NCBI RefSeq assembly: GCF_007860075.1
Contig: NZ_SJPP01000002.1
Coordinates: forward strand, 62,001-126,000
Source: Symmachiella macrocystis
Lineage (GTDB): Bacteria; Planctomycetota; Planctomycetia; Planctomycetales; Planctomycetaceae
Direction: 5' to 3'
Length of the DNA stretch: 64,000 nt
A model generated the notes under the pieces. The model saw only the letters and a list, made by a program, of their open reading frames with translations. It had not been told where the DNA came from and did not search any database. A program made the translations under genes and the position numbers. This document shows positions 27,770 through 36,790 of the stretch, piece after piece. Position 1 is the stretch's first letter. Each line of letters starts with the position of its first letter.

Positions 27770-28096
27770 CTATGGCTGCTTTGAGCGGATTTCGTGCAAG
27801 ACGAATCCTACGGCTGCGGCAATTTTCTCGTTGTCGGTCGTCTGTCGCATGGCTGGTGCATGCGTTTGATGCTCCTGTTCCTCCGGGAGCATGAACGCCA
27901 ATGCGTCGAGAATTTTTGGCAAAAGCGAGATAAATACCGAGATGAGCGTCAATGCGACGAAGACAATCAACAATCCGGTGACGGCTATTCCGAAGCCGTT
28001 AAAGTCGTCGTTGATAATATTGTCGAAACCCCGTTTCGAGGGTTCCTGCAAAGCTTCGGTCGGTACGGCTTGCGCAAATATTTCCACAAAACCCAT
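27770..28096 (-). CDS. oadG: Sodium pump decarboxylase gamma subunit (OadG-like)
   Basis: The 108-residue protein has one membrane helix (about residues 36-62, GFGIAVTGLLIVFVALTLISVF) followed by a soluble tail with His/Glu and ends with an EKIAAAVGFVLHEIRS segment. One N-terminal helix, small size and position next to oadB are typical of OadG, which assembles the complex and, in Klebsiella, helps zinc binding through its C-terminus. The GLLIVFVALTLISVFI pattern is characteristic. It is the first gene of the gamma-beta-alpha operon. Confidence 0.85.
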   Translation of the reverse strand: MGFVEIFAQAVPTEALQEPSKRGFDNIINDDFNGFGIAVTGLLIVFVALTLISVFISLLPKILDALAFMLPEEQEHQTHAPAMRQTTDNEKIAAAVGFVLHEIRSKQP

Positions 28097-28554
28097 GAAG
28101 CCCAGTTCCTATGAACGGATGTCCGACCGCGCAATCGCTCCGCAGCGCTCCAGAAGCGTAAAAGTTTTCTGAGTTTAACCAGCCAAAATTCTATTGTCGA
28201 GACGCTCGTCGCAAAATCCTAAAACCTGCCTCTAACCCGGATAAGGTACACATTTTCCCTGACAATTCCCGGTGAAACTCCTGTCGCTTTGGGGCGAATT
28301 CGTTGCCGCCTATCTCATTTTGCATCAAACCGTAACGATTTTGCCGAAAATGTCGAAGTTCCCGGCTGTATCGGTCGATACATATTCCTATCAAGCAGGA
28401 ATCAAAAAACGGTGAGCCGAGTTTTGAACCTGTCGTTGTGCCATTTCACGTTCCGGAACCGTTTGTTCCAGTCGCTGGGTGATCCAATTGGGGATTGCGA
28501 TTCGTCGACCGAACGCGATACCGATACTTCGAACGACTATTCAGAAAGTTAACC
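28097..28554. other. Intergenic region (458 bases), divergent
   Basis: The spacer lies between the minus-strand decarboxylase operon and the plus-strand lipoprotein gene and presumably contains promoters for both. I see no RNA gene, operator or open frame with a recognisable domain. A short palindrome-like stretch around TATCGGTCGATAC at about 28368-28380 is the only notable sequence. Confidence 0.35.
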
Positions 28555-28824
28555 ATGAAAGCTCTTCGTCACGCTGCTCGTCCGGTAGTCGCCTTGGTGG
28601 GCTGCGCACTGATGACCTGCACATTCGTGGGCTGCCAGACATCAGTCGGCGGACAAACCTTGCCGTCGGCCTACTATCTTCGCGACGACATGCAATATTA
28701 CCCGCATGGTCCTGAAGATCAGCTGACCAACCAAATCAACGCCATCGAACAATACAAGCTGGAACAAGCCGGCTTGGCCGAAGGCATCGACATCGAACCG
28801 CCAGCACCCCAACCTGGGAACTGA
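28555..28824 (+). CDS. Small lipoprotein, planctomycete type
   Basis: The 89-residue protein starts with a basic n-region and hydrophobic helix (MKALRHAARPVVALVGCALM) and a lipobox-like TFVGC, so it should be lipidated at that cysteine (residue 27) after signal peptidase II cleavage. The mature part is acidic and includes YYLRDDMQYYPHGPEDQL, which resembles a short conserved protein family seen next to many planctomycete genes. ATG 28555 is chosen because an upstream in-frame start at 28495 would place the signal peptide internally. No function can be assigned. A hairpin terminator stands downstream at 29053. Confidence 0.65.
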   Translation: MKALRHAARPVVALVGCALMTCTFVGCQTSVGGQTLPSAYYLRDDMQYYPHGPEDQLTNQINAIEQYKLEQAGLAEGIDIEPPAPQPGN

Positions 28825-29131
28825 TGCGTTTCACACGATCGAATATTATCCCGTCCTCCCACTTAAATACCTATTCACTCCGTTCATAACGCAGTAACTC
28901 GTAAGTCGTGGCTGACAGCACTAATCGACCTATTAGTGAAAGACGTCGCGGCTTCGGGGGGGACGAACCCTTTGCAGCAGGATCACTCGCGGCACGGTCG
29001 GTTTTCCTAACAGCTTCCGACCATTGTTGAACGATCTTGCAACGCAAAGGATAACAGGGACAAAAGCCAACTCTCCGGAGTTTGACTTTCGTCCCTGTTT
29101 CTTTATGCGCTGACCGGTATTGGCGGCGTGA
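28825..29131. other. Intergenic region (307 bases) between convergent genes
   Basis: Apart from the terminator hairpin at 29053-29106 no feature is recognised. The segment 28905-29035 is GC-rich with some potential for folding (CGCGGCTTCGGGGG), but no tRNA or known RNA pattern is visible. Confidence 0.35.
29053..29106. terminator. Hairpin terminator, probably bidirectional
   Basis: Perfect 9-base arms AACAGGGAC (29053-29061) and GTCCCTGTT (29091-29099) enclose a further, imperfect stem with TCCGGA at its tip, followed by TTCTTT. It lies between the plus-strand lipoprotein gene and the end of the minus-strand decarboxylase gene, where a shared terminator is expected. Confidence 0.8.
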
Positions 29132-30799
29132 TTAAATCCGCTTCGACAACCGCTCGGCCAACCGCGTCAAAGCCGGGCTGACGTCGGTTTTTTCCAGGTG
29201 AATGTTCAGCAGACTGAACGCATCTTTATTCGCCAGCGCCGCATGCAGCGCCTTGTCCAGATCGCCTTCGGTATGCACCTCAAATCCCCAGCCCCCGCCC
29301 AACAGATCCGGCATGCGGTGGTAGGCCCAGTTTGGAATATCGTTAAATGGGCCTTCGTGCAAGAACCGCTCGGTGCCATAACCCTTGTTGTTCAGCACCA
29401 ACACGATCGGGTTGAAACCATGTTTCAACGTCGTGGAGAGTTCCAAACAGGTCATCTGAAAAGCCCCGTCGCCGACAATCACCAACGGCCGCAACTTGCG
29501 GTTGGCGCATTGCACACCCAAGGCGGCCGGAACCGCGAAGCCCATCGACGTGTAATACGCCGGGCTGAGGAACTCGCTGCGGCGATAGATCGTCAAATCG
29601 GACGCCCCGAACAGCGAATCGCCAATATCGGCCACCACGACCATATTGTCATCCAGCAACTCGTTAATCCGCGCGAATAGCCGTTGCTGCGTGACTTTGT
29701 TTTCCGGTTGCAACTCAAATTTCTTTGCCACCGGACGGACTGAGTCCGGAATCTCGCGTTTCGGCGGCTTCAAATCGGTTTTGACCAAGCCTTTGACAAA
29801 ATCCTTAAGCTGCACGTCACGATAGTGATGGTGCCGAATCCGCAGCCCTTCGCTGGTGATGTAAATACACTGTCCCGGGTCGATATGCGCGGTATAAATC
29901 CCGAGATTGATATCCGTCATGAACGTGCCGAGGAGAATCACGCAGTCGCTGTCTTCGACAAACTTTCGTACTCCGTCCCGGCCCATTGCTCCTTCATAAA
30001 TTCCGAGATACAGCGGATGCGTTTCACTCACGACTGATTTCCCGAGCAGCGTCGCGCACATTGGAATCTTGTTTTTCTCCGCCAACTTCACGACTTCTTG
30101 CTGCAAGCCAAAGCGATGCATCTCAACACCCGCAATGATCACCGGACGCTTGCAACCATTGATCATTCTTTCTGCTTCAGCCAATGCCTCTGTAAGAGCC
30201 TGTTTGTGGCTACTCAGTTTGTCTTCCTGCGGTTCGTGCGGAAAGAGTGCCTGTGTTTGAACGCGGTCGCGGGGGAGTTCGAGATAAACCGGACGTTTAT
30301 AACGGACCGCCGCTGCTAAGCAGCGGTCGATCTCCCGAAATGCCGTCAACGGGTCTTCCAAGGTTGCCGAGGCGATTGTGATCTTGTCGAAGACTTCGTG
30401 CTGCGTATTGAAATCCTTGACGCGATGATGCAGCAGAGGATCGGAGACACGTTCCTCCATGCCCGGCGCACCGCTAATGACAATCAACGGAGATTTTTCG
30501 GCATAGGCGCCCGCCACGGAATTGCACGTGCTTAGGCCTCCTACGCAATAGGTCACACAAACAGCGCCAAGCCCGTTGACGCGTGCATAGGCATCGGCAG
30601 CGAATCCGGCGCAGTCTTCGCGTGTCGCGCCGATCACCTCAATCGGGCTTTCCTCGAGCAGGTTATAAAACTGCAGCACAAAGTCGCCCGGAATGCCAAA
30701 AATGTGCTTCAGTCCGTAATCCTGCAGTCGCCTTATCAAATACCCGCCAATCGTCGGCAAGGATTCGTTGTCGGCATTTTTGCGGGGTTTCGTCGACAT
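29132..30799 (-). CDS. Thiamine-diphosphate 2-oxoacid decarboxylase (pyruvate/indolepyruvate decarboxylase type)
   Basis: The 555-residue protein has the three-domain layout of ThDP-dependent decarboxylases: PYR domain with the catalytic glutamate in [17 protein letters not shown], the HH motif (LLHHRVKDF) characteristic of pyruvate and indolepyruvate decarboxylases, a central domain, and the PP domain with the ThDP/Mg motif [17 protein letters not shown] ending in NNKGYG. It would convert a 2-oxoacid to an aldehyde and CO2; pyruvate, indolepyruvate or a branched-chain oxoacid is possible. ATG 30799 is preceded by a strong AGGAGGT 8 bases upstream; a frame to 30910 has no such site. The strong ribosome binding site suggests high expression. 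The next gene is divergent. Confidence 0.85.
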   Translation of the reverse strand: MSTKPRKNADNESLPTIGGYLIRRLQDYGLKHIFGIPGDFVLQFYNLLEESPIEVIGATREDCAGFAADAYARVNGLGAVCVTYCVGGLSTCNSVAGAYAEKSPLIVISGAPGMEERVSDPLLHHRVKDFNTQHEVFDKITIASATLEDPLTAFREIDRCLAAAVRYKRPVYLELPRDRVQTQALFPHEPQEDKLSSHKQALTEALAEAERMINGCKRPVIIAGVEMHRFGLQQEVVKLAEKNKIPMCATLLGKSVVSETHPLYLGIYEGAMGRDGVRKFVEDSDCVILLGTFMTDINLGIYTAHIDPGQCIYITSEGLRIRHHHYRDVQLKDFVKGLVKTDLKPPKREIPDSVRPVAKKFELQPENKVTQQRLFARINELLDDNMVVVADIGDSLFGASDLTIYRRSEFLSPAYYTSMGFAVPAALGVQCANRKLRPLVIVGDGAFQMTCLELSTTLKHGFNPIVLVLNNKGYGTERFLHEGPFNDIPNWAYHRMPDLLGGGWGFEVHTEGDLDKALHAALANKDAFSLLNIHLEKTDVSPALTRLAERLSKRI

Positions 30800-31033
30800 C
30801 TCAGCCACCTCCTGTCTGGGTTTATCAACCGCGGTCCCATCTGCAGGAATTCTGTGTCGAAAACAGGGGAGGGTCAAGGGGCGGCGGTGCGCAACCCCGA
30901 TAATCCACAATTTTCATCCAACGCTTTACGTTAGGCATGGCTATTCCGTAAGGTAAATGCAGCGCCGAACTTAGACATTTTTGCATCCTCTTATCTCCCC
31001 CGATTTCATCTCGAACGTGCAAGGCGTCCTTCC

Positions 31034-32359
31034 ATGCGTTCCCAATACTCCCCGCTGCTGTTTTTCATCTATCCCGCCATTGCCATGTTGCTCGGTTGGG
31101 GCCTGCGGGGAACAATTGGCGGGGGGCCCATCGGCGCGCTCATTCCCGGTGCGATGGTCTCGTTAGTGTTATGCCAACTCTTAAACCGCCGCAATTCGGT
31201 CGGTTTCATCATCTGCCTGGGCGCACTGGGAATCGGTATCGGCGGGCACCAAACCTACGGACAAACGATCGGCTTGTCGCGCTTCGGTGAGACTTACTTG
31301 TGGGGCTCGTTTGCAATGGCGGTCAAAGGTGCTGTCTGGGGATTTCTCGGCGGCGCCGTTTTGGGGCTCGCCTTCGTGCGCGACCGTTTCACAACCAAAC
31401 AAATTCTCTTTGCCATGACGGCCATGGTGGCTGCCACATTCGTCGGTTGGGCTTACTTGGATGCACCGCGACATCCTTACTTTTATTTCTCCGACCCGGA
31501 CAAACCACGGGCCGAGATATGGGCCGGGCTTTTGTTGGGCGGCCTCGCCCTCCTCGCCTCCCTGGCTGTCTCCAGCGACAATAAAGTCCCCGCTTCATTT
31601 GCCATGTGGGGCTTGTTGTTTGGGGGACTCGGTTTCGGACTGGGCGGACAATTGATTGCTTTCGGATCACGTCTCGACCCGCCCTATCGTTCCTTCTCCT
31701 GGTGGAAGGGGATGGAATTCAGCTTCGGGTTTTTGCTCGGTGGCGGACTGGGGCTTGCCGCTTATTTTAACCGTGACCAACTGGCCGAACCGGCAACGCC
31801 TACGCCCGAACTGGTCCCCAAACAGACGCCTTTTCTCCCCGCGCTGTTTCTGGGGGCAATCCTGGTACTCACCGTCCACCGTCTGCATTTCACCGTCCCG
31901 GTGCTGTTCATCATGGTCATCGAACTGGCCGTACTGACCGGATTGGTACTGAATTCCAACTTCTTCGGCTGGCACATCGCTGTCACACTCACGGTCTATT
32001 CATTCGGCCTCGACCTGATGCGCGCCATTGGCCGCCTGCTGCGGGACGGTAAAGTGGTTTATTTCAATGACAACATTGGCACCTGGTGGGTTGTCGTTGC
32101 ACTCATGAGTCTCGGCACAGCGATCGCCGTCACCGCGAACTATCGATCCAAGCAACCGTCCATCAAAGCCATGTTGTTACTCATCACCTGGACTGGCACC
32201 GCCGTGGGATTGATGAAAATGTACCAATTATCCCAACAGGATCACGACGTGAATTACTACTTCGTCTGCGGCACATTTCTCGTCTCCGCCATCTTGACGA
32301 CGTTGATCGCCTGGATCATCCCCGAAACTCGTCCGATCGACGCCGCCGAAACCACTTGA
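31034..32359 (+). CDS. Polytopic membrane protein of unknown function
   Basis: The 441-residue protein is almost wholly hydrophobic, with about 11-12 predicted membrane helices separated by short loops. Glycine-rich helices such as LLGWGLRGTIGGGPIGALIP and GGLGFGLGGQLIAFGSRLD are prominent, and an internal similarity between the first and middle parts (GxGxGGH / GxGLGGQ) hints at an old duplication. No transporter family signature is recognised with confidence. AAGG lies 10 bases before the ATG. An FG-GAP protein gene follows after a repeat element. Confidence 0.65.
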   Translation: MRSQYSPLLFFIYPAIAMLLGWGLRGTIGGGPIGALIPGAMVSLVLCQLLNRRNSVGFIICLGALGIGIGGHQTYGQTIGLSRFGETYLWGSFAMAVKGAVWGFLGGAVLGLAFVRDRFTTKQILFAMTAMVAATFVGWAYLDAPRHPYFYFSDPDKPRAEIWAGLLLGGLALLASLAVSSDNKVPASFAMWGLLFGGLGFGLGGQLIAFGSRLDPPYRSFSWWKGMEFSFGFLLGGGLGLAAYFNRDQLAEPATPTPELVPKQTPFLPALFLGAILVLTVHRLHFTVPVLFIMVIELAVLTGLVLNSNFFGWHIAVTLTVYSFGLDLMRAIGRLLRDGKVVYFNDNIGTWWVVVALMSLGTAIAVTANYRSKQPSIKAMLLLITWTGTAVGLMKMYQLSQQDHDVNYYFVCGTFLVSAILTTLIAWIIPETRPIDAAETT

Positions 32360-32405
32360 ACTATCTCGAACCTTCAGCGTGGCACGATCCCAACCCTAAG
32401 AATCG

Positions 32406-32479
32406 GGGTGCCACTGGCTTTGCCAGTGCCTCGCAACTGATTCAATCAAATAGACCTGCACTGGCAGAACCCGTGGCAC
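32406..32479. repeat. 74-nt structured intergenic repeat, copy 2
   Basis: The element starts with GGGTGCCAC (32406-32414) and ends with GTGGCAC (32473-32479), with an internal hairpin CACTGGC-TTT-GCCAGTG (32412-32428). Length, order of blocks and outer arms match the element at 3969-4041. It lies just upstream of the FG-GAP gene. Confidence 0.65.
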
Positions 32480-32508
32480 GCAATCCTATAAAATCAGTAT
32501 CCTTAATC

Positions 32509-33708
32509 ATGCGATTCGTACTCCTACTCGGGATGACATTTCTAAGCACCGGCAGCGCCATGGCCGACGACGTTTGGCGACGGCATACGATCGATGATTC
32601 GTCGCGCGGCGCCGACGGAGTGCGACTGACTGACATCAATGGCGACGGCCTGCTCGATATCACGACCGGTTGGGAAGAAGGGGGCATCGTCCGTGTTTAT
32701 CAACATCCCGGGCATGCGAAGGCTCGGGGCAAATGGCCGGCTGTCACCGTCGGCCAAGTCGCTGCCCCGGAAGACGCCGTCTTCGCCGATCTCGACAACG
32801 ACGGCGCCGTTGATGTCATCAGTTCCTGCGAAGGCAAGACACGGACCATCTTTGTGCATTGGGCACCGAGCGATGCGAACGATAACCTCAATGCATCCGC
32901 CTGGAGCACCGCCGCCATTCCCGCGACGCAAAACCGCACGCAGTGGATGTTCTGCGTCCCCGCCCAAATCGATGGCAAGCATGGCGTGGATCTCATCGTC
33001 GGCTCCAAAGGCAAGAAGGGTTTGATCGGTTGGCTACAAGCCCCAAAAGATCCGCGTCAATTGGACCAATGGAAATTGCACACCATTTGCCCCGCCGGTT
33101 GGATCATGTCGCTCATCTGGACCGACATCGACGGCGATGGCAATCACGACATCCTCGCCAGCGACCGCCGCGGAGCAGGGCGGGGTTGTTTTTGGTTAAA
33201 AAACCCCGGCAACGACGGTCCGCTGAGCGAACCGTGGACGAAACACCCCATCGGCACCGGCAACCGCGAGGTGATGTTTCTGGATTATGCCGATGTCGAT
33301 GACGACGGCCTCACCGATGTTGTCGTTCCCAATAAGCCTGGACAAATTCTCTGGCATCGCCGACAACCAGGAAAGCAGGTCGCCTGGGAGACCTCACAAA
33401 TTCCGTTCCCCAAAAATGTCGGCACCGGAAAATCCACAGCCATTGCCGACATCAACAACGACGGCCGCGCCGATATCGTGTTCTCCTTTGAAAACGCCAA
33501 GAACGTCTCCGGCATCATCTGGATGGAACAACAGCAAACCGACGCCGGCGAAATCACCTGGCAACAACACACCCTGAGCGGCCCGGTCGGCACGAAATTC
33601 GATCTGATTCAGACCAGCGACATCGATGGCGACGGCGACCTGGATGTCATGACTTGCGAAGAGCGGGAGAACCTCGGCGTGATCTGGTACGAGAACCCCG
33701 GCCAGTAG
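32509..33708 (+). CDS. Secreted FG-GAP/VCBS repeat protein
   Basis: The 399-residue product has a signal peptide (MRFVLLLGMTFLSTGSAMA, cleaved before DDVWRRH) and at least six repeats of a calcium-binding loop of the form D-x-[DN]-x-D-G-x-x-D: DINGDGLLD, DLDNDGAVD, DIDGDGNHD, DVDDDGLTD, DINNDGRAD and DIDGDGDLD. These are the FG-GAP/VCBS blades of a beta-propeller, here about seven blades. The protein is exported and probably binds ligands or cell-surface components. ATG 32509 is chosen because it starts the signal peptide; the open frame extends upstream through the repeat element and the preceding gene's end. Confidence 0.85.
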   Translation: MRFVLLLGMTFLSTGSAMADDVWRRHTIDDSSRGADGVRLTDINGDGLLDITTGWEEGGIVRVYQHPGHAKARGKWPAVTVGQVAAPEDAVFADLDNDGAVDVISSCEGKTRTIFVHWAPSDANDNLNASAWSTAAIPATQNRTQWMFCVPAQIDGKHGVDLIVGSKGKKGLIGWLQAPKDPRQLDQWKLHTICPAGWIMSLIWTDIDGDGNHDILASDRRGAGRGCFWLKNPGNDGPLSEPWTKHPIGTGNREVMFLDYADVDDDGLTDVVVPNKPGQILWHRRQPGKQVAWETSQIPFPKNVGTGKSTAIADINNDGRADIVFSFENAKNVSGIIWMEQQQTDAGEITWQQHTLSGPVGTKFDLIQTSDIDGDGDLDVMTCEERENLGVIWYENPGQ

Positions 33709-33783
33709 GCAGTAGGCAGTAGGCAGAAAATAGCACACGGGTGGCCGCGATTGCGAATAGCAATCGGGGTGGGCGCAGCCCAC
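33703..33783. repeat. Tandem CAGTAGG triplication and two short hairpins
   Basis: Bases 33703-33723 are three copies of the heptamer CAGTAGG, the first overlapping the FG-GAP stop codon. Two adjacent palindromes follow: GATTGC-GAATA-GCAATC (33749-33765) and GTGGGC-GCA-GCCCAC (33769-33783). They lie before the colicin-immunity-like gene. Confidence 0.6.
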
Positions 33784-33831
33784 AAGAAGCCGCAATTTAC
33801 GCTTTCAGAATATTACGGATTGAATTCTGAA

Positions 33832-34104
33832 ATGAGCAAGCAATTATTGGAATACGTTAAACGTTTTCTGCAGGGCGAAATTCCGGTTGATGAATTTGTA
33901 GAGTCTTACGATGCTAAGTGGAAAGCAGAGAGGGATTCTAAAGAATTATTGGCGGACGACCCAATAACTAGCGAAAAGTTGTCCACGTTTTTCTGTTTTG
34001 CAGACCTGTACAACCCAAATGATGATCGATTCGAATACGAGTTCGACGAAAAGCGGCTACGTGCTGAAATGCAAAAAGTTTTTGACGGTGAGCTTGGTGA
34101 TTGA
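33832..34104 (+). CDS. Colicin-immunity-like protein, no partner toxin nearby
   Basis: The 90-residue acidic protein (LLEYVKRFLQGEIPVDEFVE, then LSTFFCFADLYNPNDD and DEKRLRAEM) resembles the bacterial self-protective colicin-type immunity family, which are small helical proteins that bind and neutralise a nuclease toxin. No toxin gene is in the window, so it may be an orphan or mark a lost polymorphic-toxin locus. Start ATG 33832 is chosen over upstream in-frame starts in the repeat region; the ribosome binding site is weak. Codon use is clearly more AT-rich than in its neighbours, consistent with transfer, and it is flanked by repeats. A different helical protein family is possible. Confidence 0.6.
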   Translation: MSKQLLEYVKRFLQGEIPVDEFVESYDAKWKAERDSKELLADDPITSEKLSTFFCFADLYNPNDDRFEYEFDEKRLRAEMQKVFDGELGD

Positions 34105-34173
34105 ATGGCAGGATATACGCAGGCACAGGATCGCAAGTAGCCGCAGTCCACGCCACCAACCACCCCAAAGACC

Positions 34174-34246
34174 GTAGGGCAGGCCGACGCCTGCCGTCCC
34201 TTACGCACCGTTGAACGCCCGCACGGCAGGCGGAAGCCTGCCCTGC
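34174..34246. repeat. GTAGGGCAGGC-type dispersed palindromic repeat, copy 1
   Basis: Arms 34174-34197 (GTAGGGCAGGC...CTGCCGT) and 34223-34246 (ACGGCAGGCGG...CCTGC) are near-inverse with a 25-base loop. The same arms, with slightly different sequence, recur at 40289-40364, so this is a dispersed element rather than a single hairpin. Confidence 0.7.
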
Positions 34247-34325
34247 ACAAATTGTGGTACAATGCGCACCCAAATAATTTCTCAGCGGTCTCTTGACCAT
34301 TTCCTAAGCAACCGAGCCGCTCGGC

Positions 34326-34997
34326 ATGCCCAACCTTTCAACCGTCACCCTACGACGTCTGCTCACCGGGCTGACTTGCCTGTTGATCGCTAAGGTCGTC
34401 GTCCTCACGCTGATTAGTTACCGCGACTACATCCCGCCCGATTTCCATGCCGACTTTCTCTTCGGCCGCGAATCTTATTTTTATCATAGTTATGCCTGGG
34501 CGTTTTACGTCCATATCTTCGCCGGGCCAGTGACTCTGGTGTTAGGCGTGATTCTATTGAGCAATCGGTTCCGCCTACGCTTTCCCCGCTGGCATCGCAT
34601 TCTGGGGCGGATACAGGCGTTGTGCATCCTGTTCTTTCTCGCCCCCAGTGGGCTGTGGATGGCGCGGTGGGCGATGACCGGGGCTGTGGCGGGCGTTAGT
34701 TTTGTAATGCTGTCGATTGCGACCGGACTGTGTGTTGCCCTGGGCTGGCGGGCTGCGGTTCAGCGGCGATTTGCTGTACACCAACGCTGGATGCAGCGCT
34801 GCTTTGTATTGCTCTGCTCGGCGGTCGTGATCCGCGTGATGGGGGGCCTGACGATCGTGACCGCCGCCGACGCCCCGTGGATTTATCCGCTCTCCTCCTG
34901 GCTGAGCTGGACCGTCCCGCTGCTGATTTATGAAGCATGGCAACACCCTGGGTGGCCCAGAAAGAATGTTGCTGCGTCCACCCCGCACCAACCATGA
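34326..34997 (+). CDS. DUF2306 membrane protein
   Basis: The 223-residue protein has six to seven predicted membrane helices and the DUF2306 hallmarks: HIFAGPVTLVLGVILL followed by a basic loop with RWHRILGRI, then HQRWMQRCF before the next helix. The conserved histidines on the helix ends resemble those of heme- or metal-binding membrane proteins, though the function of the family is unknown. It is the only gene on the plus strand between the FG-GAP/immunity region and the pilus operon. It ends 8 bases before the stop codon of the convergent DUF1559 gene. Confidence 0.75.
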   Translation: MPNLSTVTLRRLLTGLTCLLIAKVVVLTLISYRDYIPPDFHADFLFGRESYFYHSYAWAFYVHIFAGPVTLVLGVILLSNRFRLRFPRWHRILGRIQALCILFFLAPSGLWMARWAMTGAVAGVSFVMLSIATGLCVALGWRAAVQRRFAVHQRWMQRCFVLLCSAVVIRVMGGLTIVTAADAPWIYPLSSWLSWTVPLLIYEAWQHPGWPRKNVAASTPHQP

Positions 34998-35005
34998 TGC
35001 CAGCT

Positions 35006-35770
35006 TCAGAATTCACCGGCCACTTCACCACCGGCCGGGGTGATCAGACCTCGAAGAGTCGCGGTCTCCGTTTCGGACGAGAGGAATTGAACACTCCCAT
35101 CCGCAAAGAGATGAGTACTCCCGCCGGTATGATGCAAATCGTCCTCCGGTTTCGGACTCAACATCAACCGCGCATCGGCATCCCAAGGGGCCATCCAGGG
35201 GACCGCCGCGTTCATGGGCGATTCCATGACCAAGATCGTATTCGACGTGCCGTCGGTGATCTCAGAAATCGTTCGTGGTTCGTTCGGGCGCAGACAACTG
35301 TCCGGAGTGACCACAGCCAAGTACACAGTCTGCGTTGGCTCTAATTCGGTCGACGGGCAATTATAGACCGGCACAACCGTTCCCCGCGCCTCCGCATTGG
35401 CGGGATCATCCCACGGTTTAGACAGGTCAATTTTGTCGTAGACCGTCTGGTGATCCATAAACGGCAAAATCAACGTCCGCCAACTATGCAGCGGCTTGCC
35501 GTCGGCATCGACCGTATAAGCGGGCGGAAAGCTGCCATAGACATCATGGTAGTTGTGCATCGCCAACCCGATTTGCTTGAGGTTGTTCCGGCACAGAGTG
35601 CGACGCGAAGCTTCGTCACCGCCACAAAACATTTCGGGCAAGATTAGTACAGCTAAAATCGCGATGATGCCAAGAAACACAAGAGCGTCGACAAGAGTGA
35701 ACCCCCGTCGACGAATTGTCGCCGTTCGGCTGATTACGCCGCAACCACCAGAAGAGGAACGTCTGCTCAT
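35006..35770 (-). CDS. DUF1559 pseudopilin-like protein, array copy 1
   Basis: The 254-residue protein has a type IV prepilin-like leader RRGFTLVDALVFLGIIAILAV at about residues 21-42, with Asp in place of the usual Glu at position 5 of the mature protein, and the DUF1559 body with the conserved [22 protein letters not shown] and the C-terminal [15 protein letters not shown] motif. DUF1559 proteins are abundant in planctomycetes and are thought to be pseudopilins of a type II secretion-like or pilus system. It is most similar to copy 2, nearly identical over the middle of the protein. ATG 35770 starts the shared MSRRSS leader. Confidence 0.85.
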   Translation of the reverse strand: MSRRSSSGGCGVISRTATIRRRGFTLVDALVFLGIIAILAVLILPEMFCGGDEASRRTLCRNNLKQIGLAMHNYHDVYGSFPPAYTVDADGKPLHSWRTLILPFMDHQTVYDKIDLSKPWDDPANAEARGTVVPVYNCPSTELEPTQTVYLAVVTPDSCLRPNEPRTISEITDGTSNTILVMESPMNAAVPWMAPWDADARLMLSPKPEDDLHHTGGSTHLFADGSVQFLSSETETATLRGLITPAGGEVAGEF

Positions 35771-35900
35771 CGATGCGCCTCCAAATTACGGGTTTAAAAC
35801 ATCCGCCCCCCACATCATCTTTGTTTGATGGTTGAACCGCAATAACAATTCAGAGGCTGGAGGATCATCGTACGATCTCGCGCGTCAGTGGCTTACAGCC

Positions 35901-36662
35901 TCAGTATTCACCAACCTCCTCACCACCGGCCGGGGTGATCAGACCTCGAAGAGTCGCAGTCTCCGTGTCGGAGGAGATGAATTGCACACTCCCATCCGCA
36001 AAGAGGTGAAGGCTCCCGCCGGTATGATGCAAATCGTCCTCGGATTTCGGACTCAACATCAACCGCGCATCGGCATCCCAAGGGGCCATCCAGGGGACCG
36101 ACGCGTTCATGGGCGATTCCATGACCAAGATCGTATTCGACGTGCCGTCGGTGATCTCAGAAATCGGCCGGGGTTCGTTCGGGCGCAGACAACTGTCCGG
36201 AGTGACCACAGCCAAGTACACAGTCTGCGTCGGCTCTAATTCAGTTGTTGGGCAGACAAAGGTCGGTACCACCGTTGCGCGCGCTTCCGCATTGGCGGGA
36301 TCATCCCACGGTTTGGACAGGTCAATTTTATAGTAGAGTGCCGCTTGATCCATAAACGGCAAGATCAAAGTCCGCCAACTGTGCAGCGGCTTACCGTCCG
36401 CATCAACCGTATAAGCGGGAGGAAAGCTGCCATAGACATCATGGTAGTTGTGCATCGCCAACCCGATTTGTTTCAGGTGGTTCCGGCACTGCGTACGCCG
36501 CGCAGCCTGACGACCGCCACGCGTCGCTGGCAATAGAAGAGCAACGAGCAACGCAATGATGCCGATCGTCACAAGAAATTCGACGAGCGTGAATCCTCGT
36601 CGGGCAAAGTGCGACGTTGTGCTGCACAGGCCGCTACAAGGGAATGAGGAACGTCTGCTCAT
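35901..36662 (-). CDS. DUF1559 pseudopilin-like protein, array copy 2
   Basis: The 253-residue paralogue has a fully typical prepilin site, [20 protein letters not shown], with Gly at -1 and Glu at +5. The DUF1559 body carries [30 protein letters not shown] and [15 protein letters not shown]. It shares long stretches of identical DNA with copy 1 (for example at about 36010-36240 against 35120-35350), which indicates recent duplication or gene conversion. Export and cleavage by a PilD-type peptidase are expected. Confidence 0.85.
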   Translation of the reverse strand: MSRRSSFPCSGLCSTTSHFARRGFTLVEFLVTIGIIALLVALLLPATRGGRQAARRTQCRNHLKQIGLAMHNYHDVYGSFPPAYTVDADGKPLHSWRTLILPFMDQAALYYKIDLSKPWDDPANAEARATVVPTFVCPTTELEPTQTVYLAVVTPDSCLRPNEPRPISEITDGTSNTILVMESPMNASVPWMAPWDADARLMLSPKSEDDLHHTGGSLHLFADGSVQFISSDTETATLRGLITPAGGEEVGEY

Positions 36663-36790
36663 CGGTGCGCCTCCGAGTTACGGGTTCAAGACATCCGCCT
36701 CATCCATCATCCATGTTTGGTCGCGGTATCGCAAGAACAATCCGGGACCGGCCGCTCATCGTGAGATCTCGCGCGTCACTGGCTAACGAA

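Noticed and set aside
28905-29040. GC-rich segment considered as an RNA gene
   Set aside because: It contains no tRNA T-loop or acceptor stem and matches no RNA family that I can recognise by eye.
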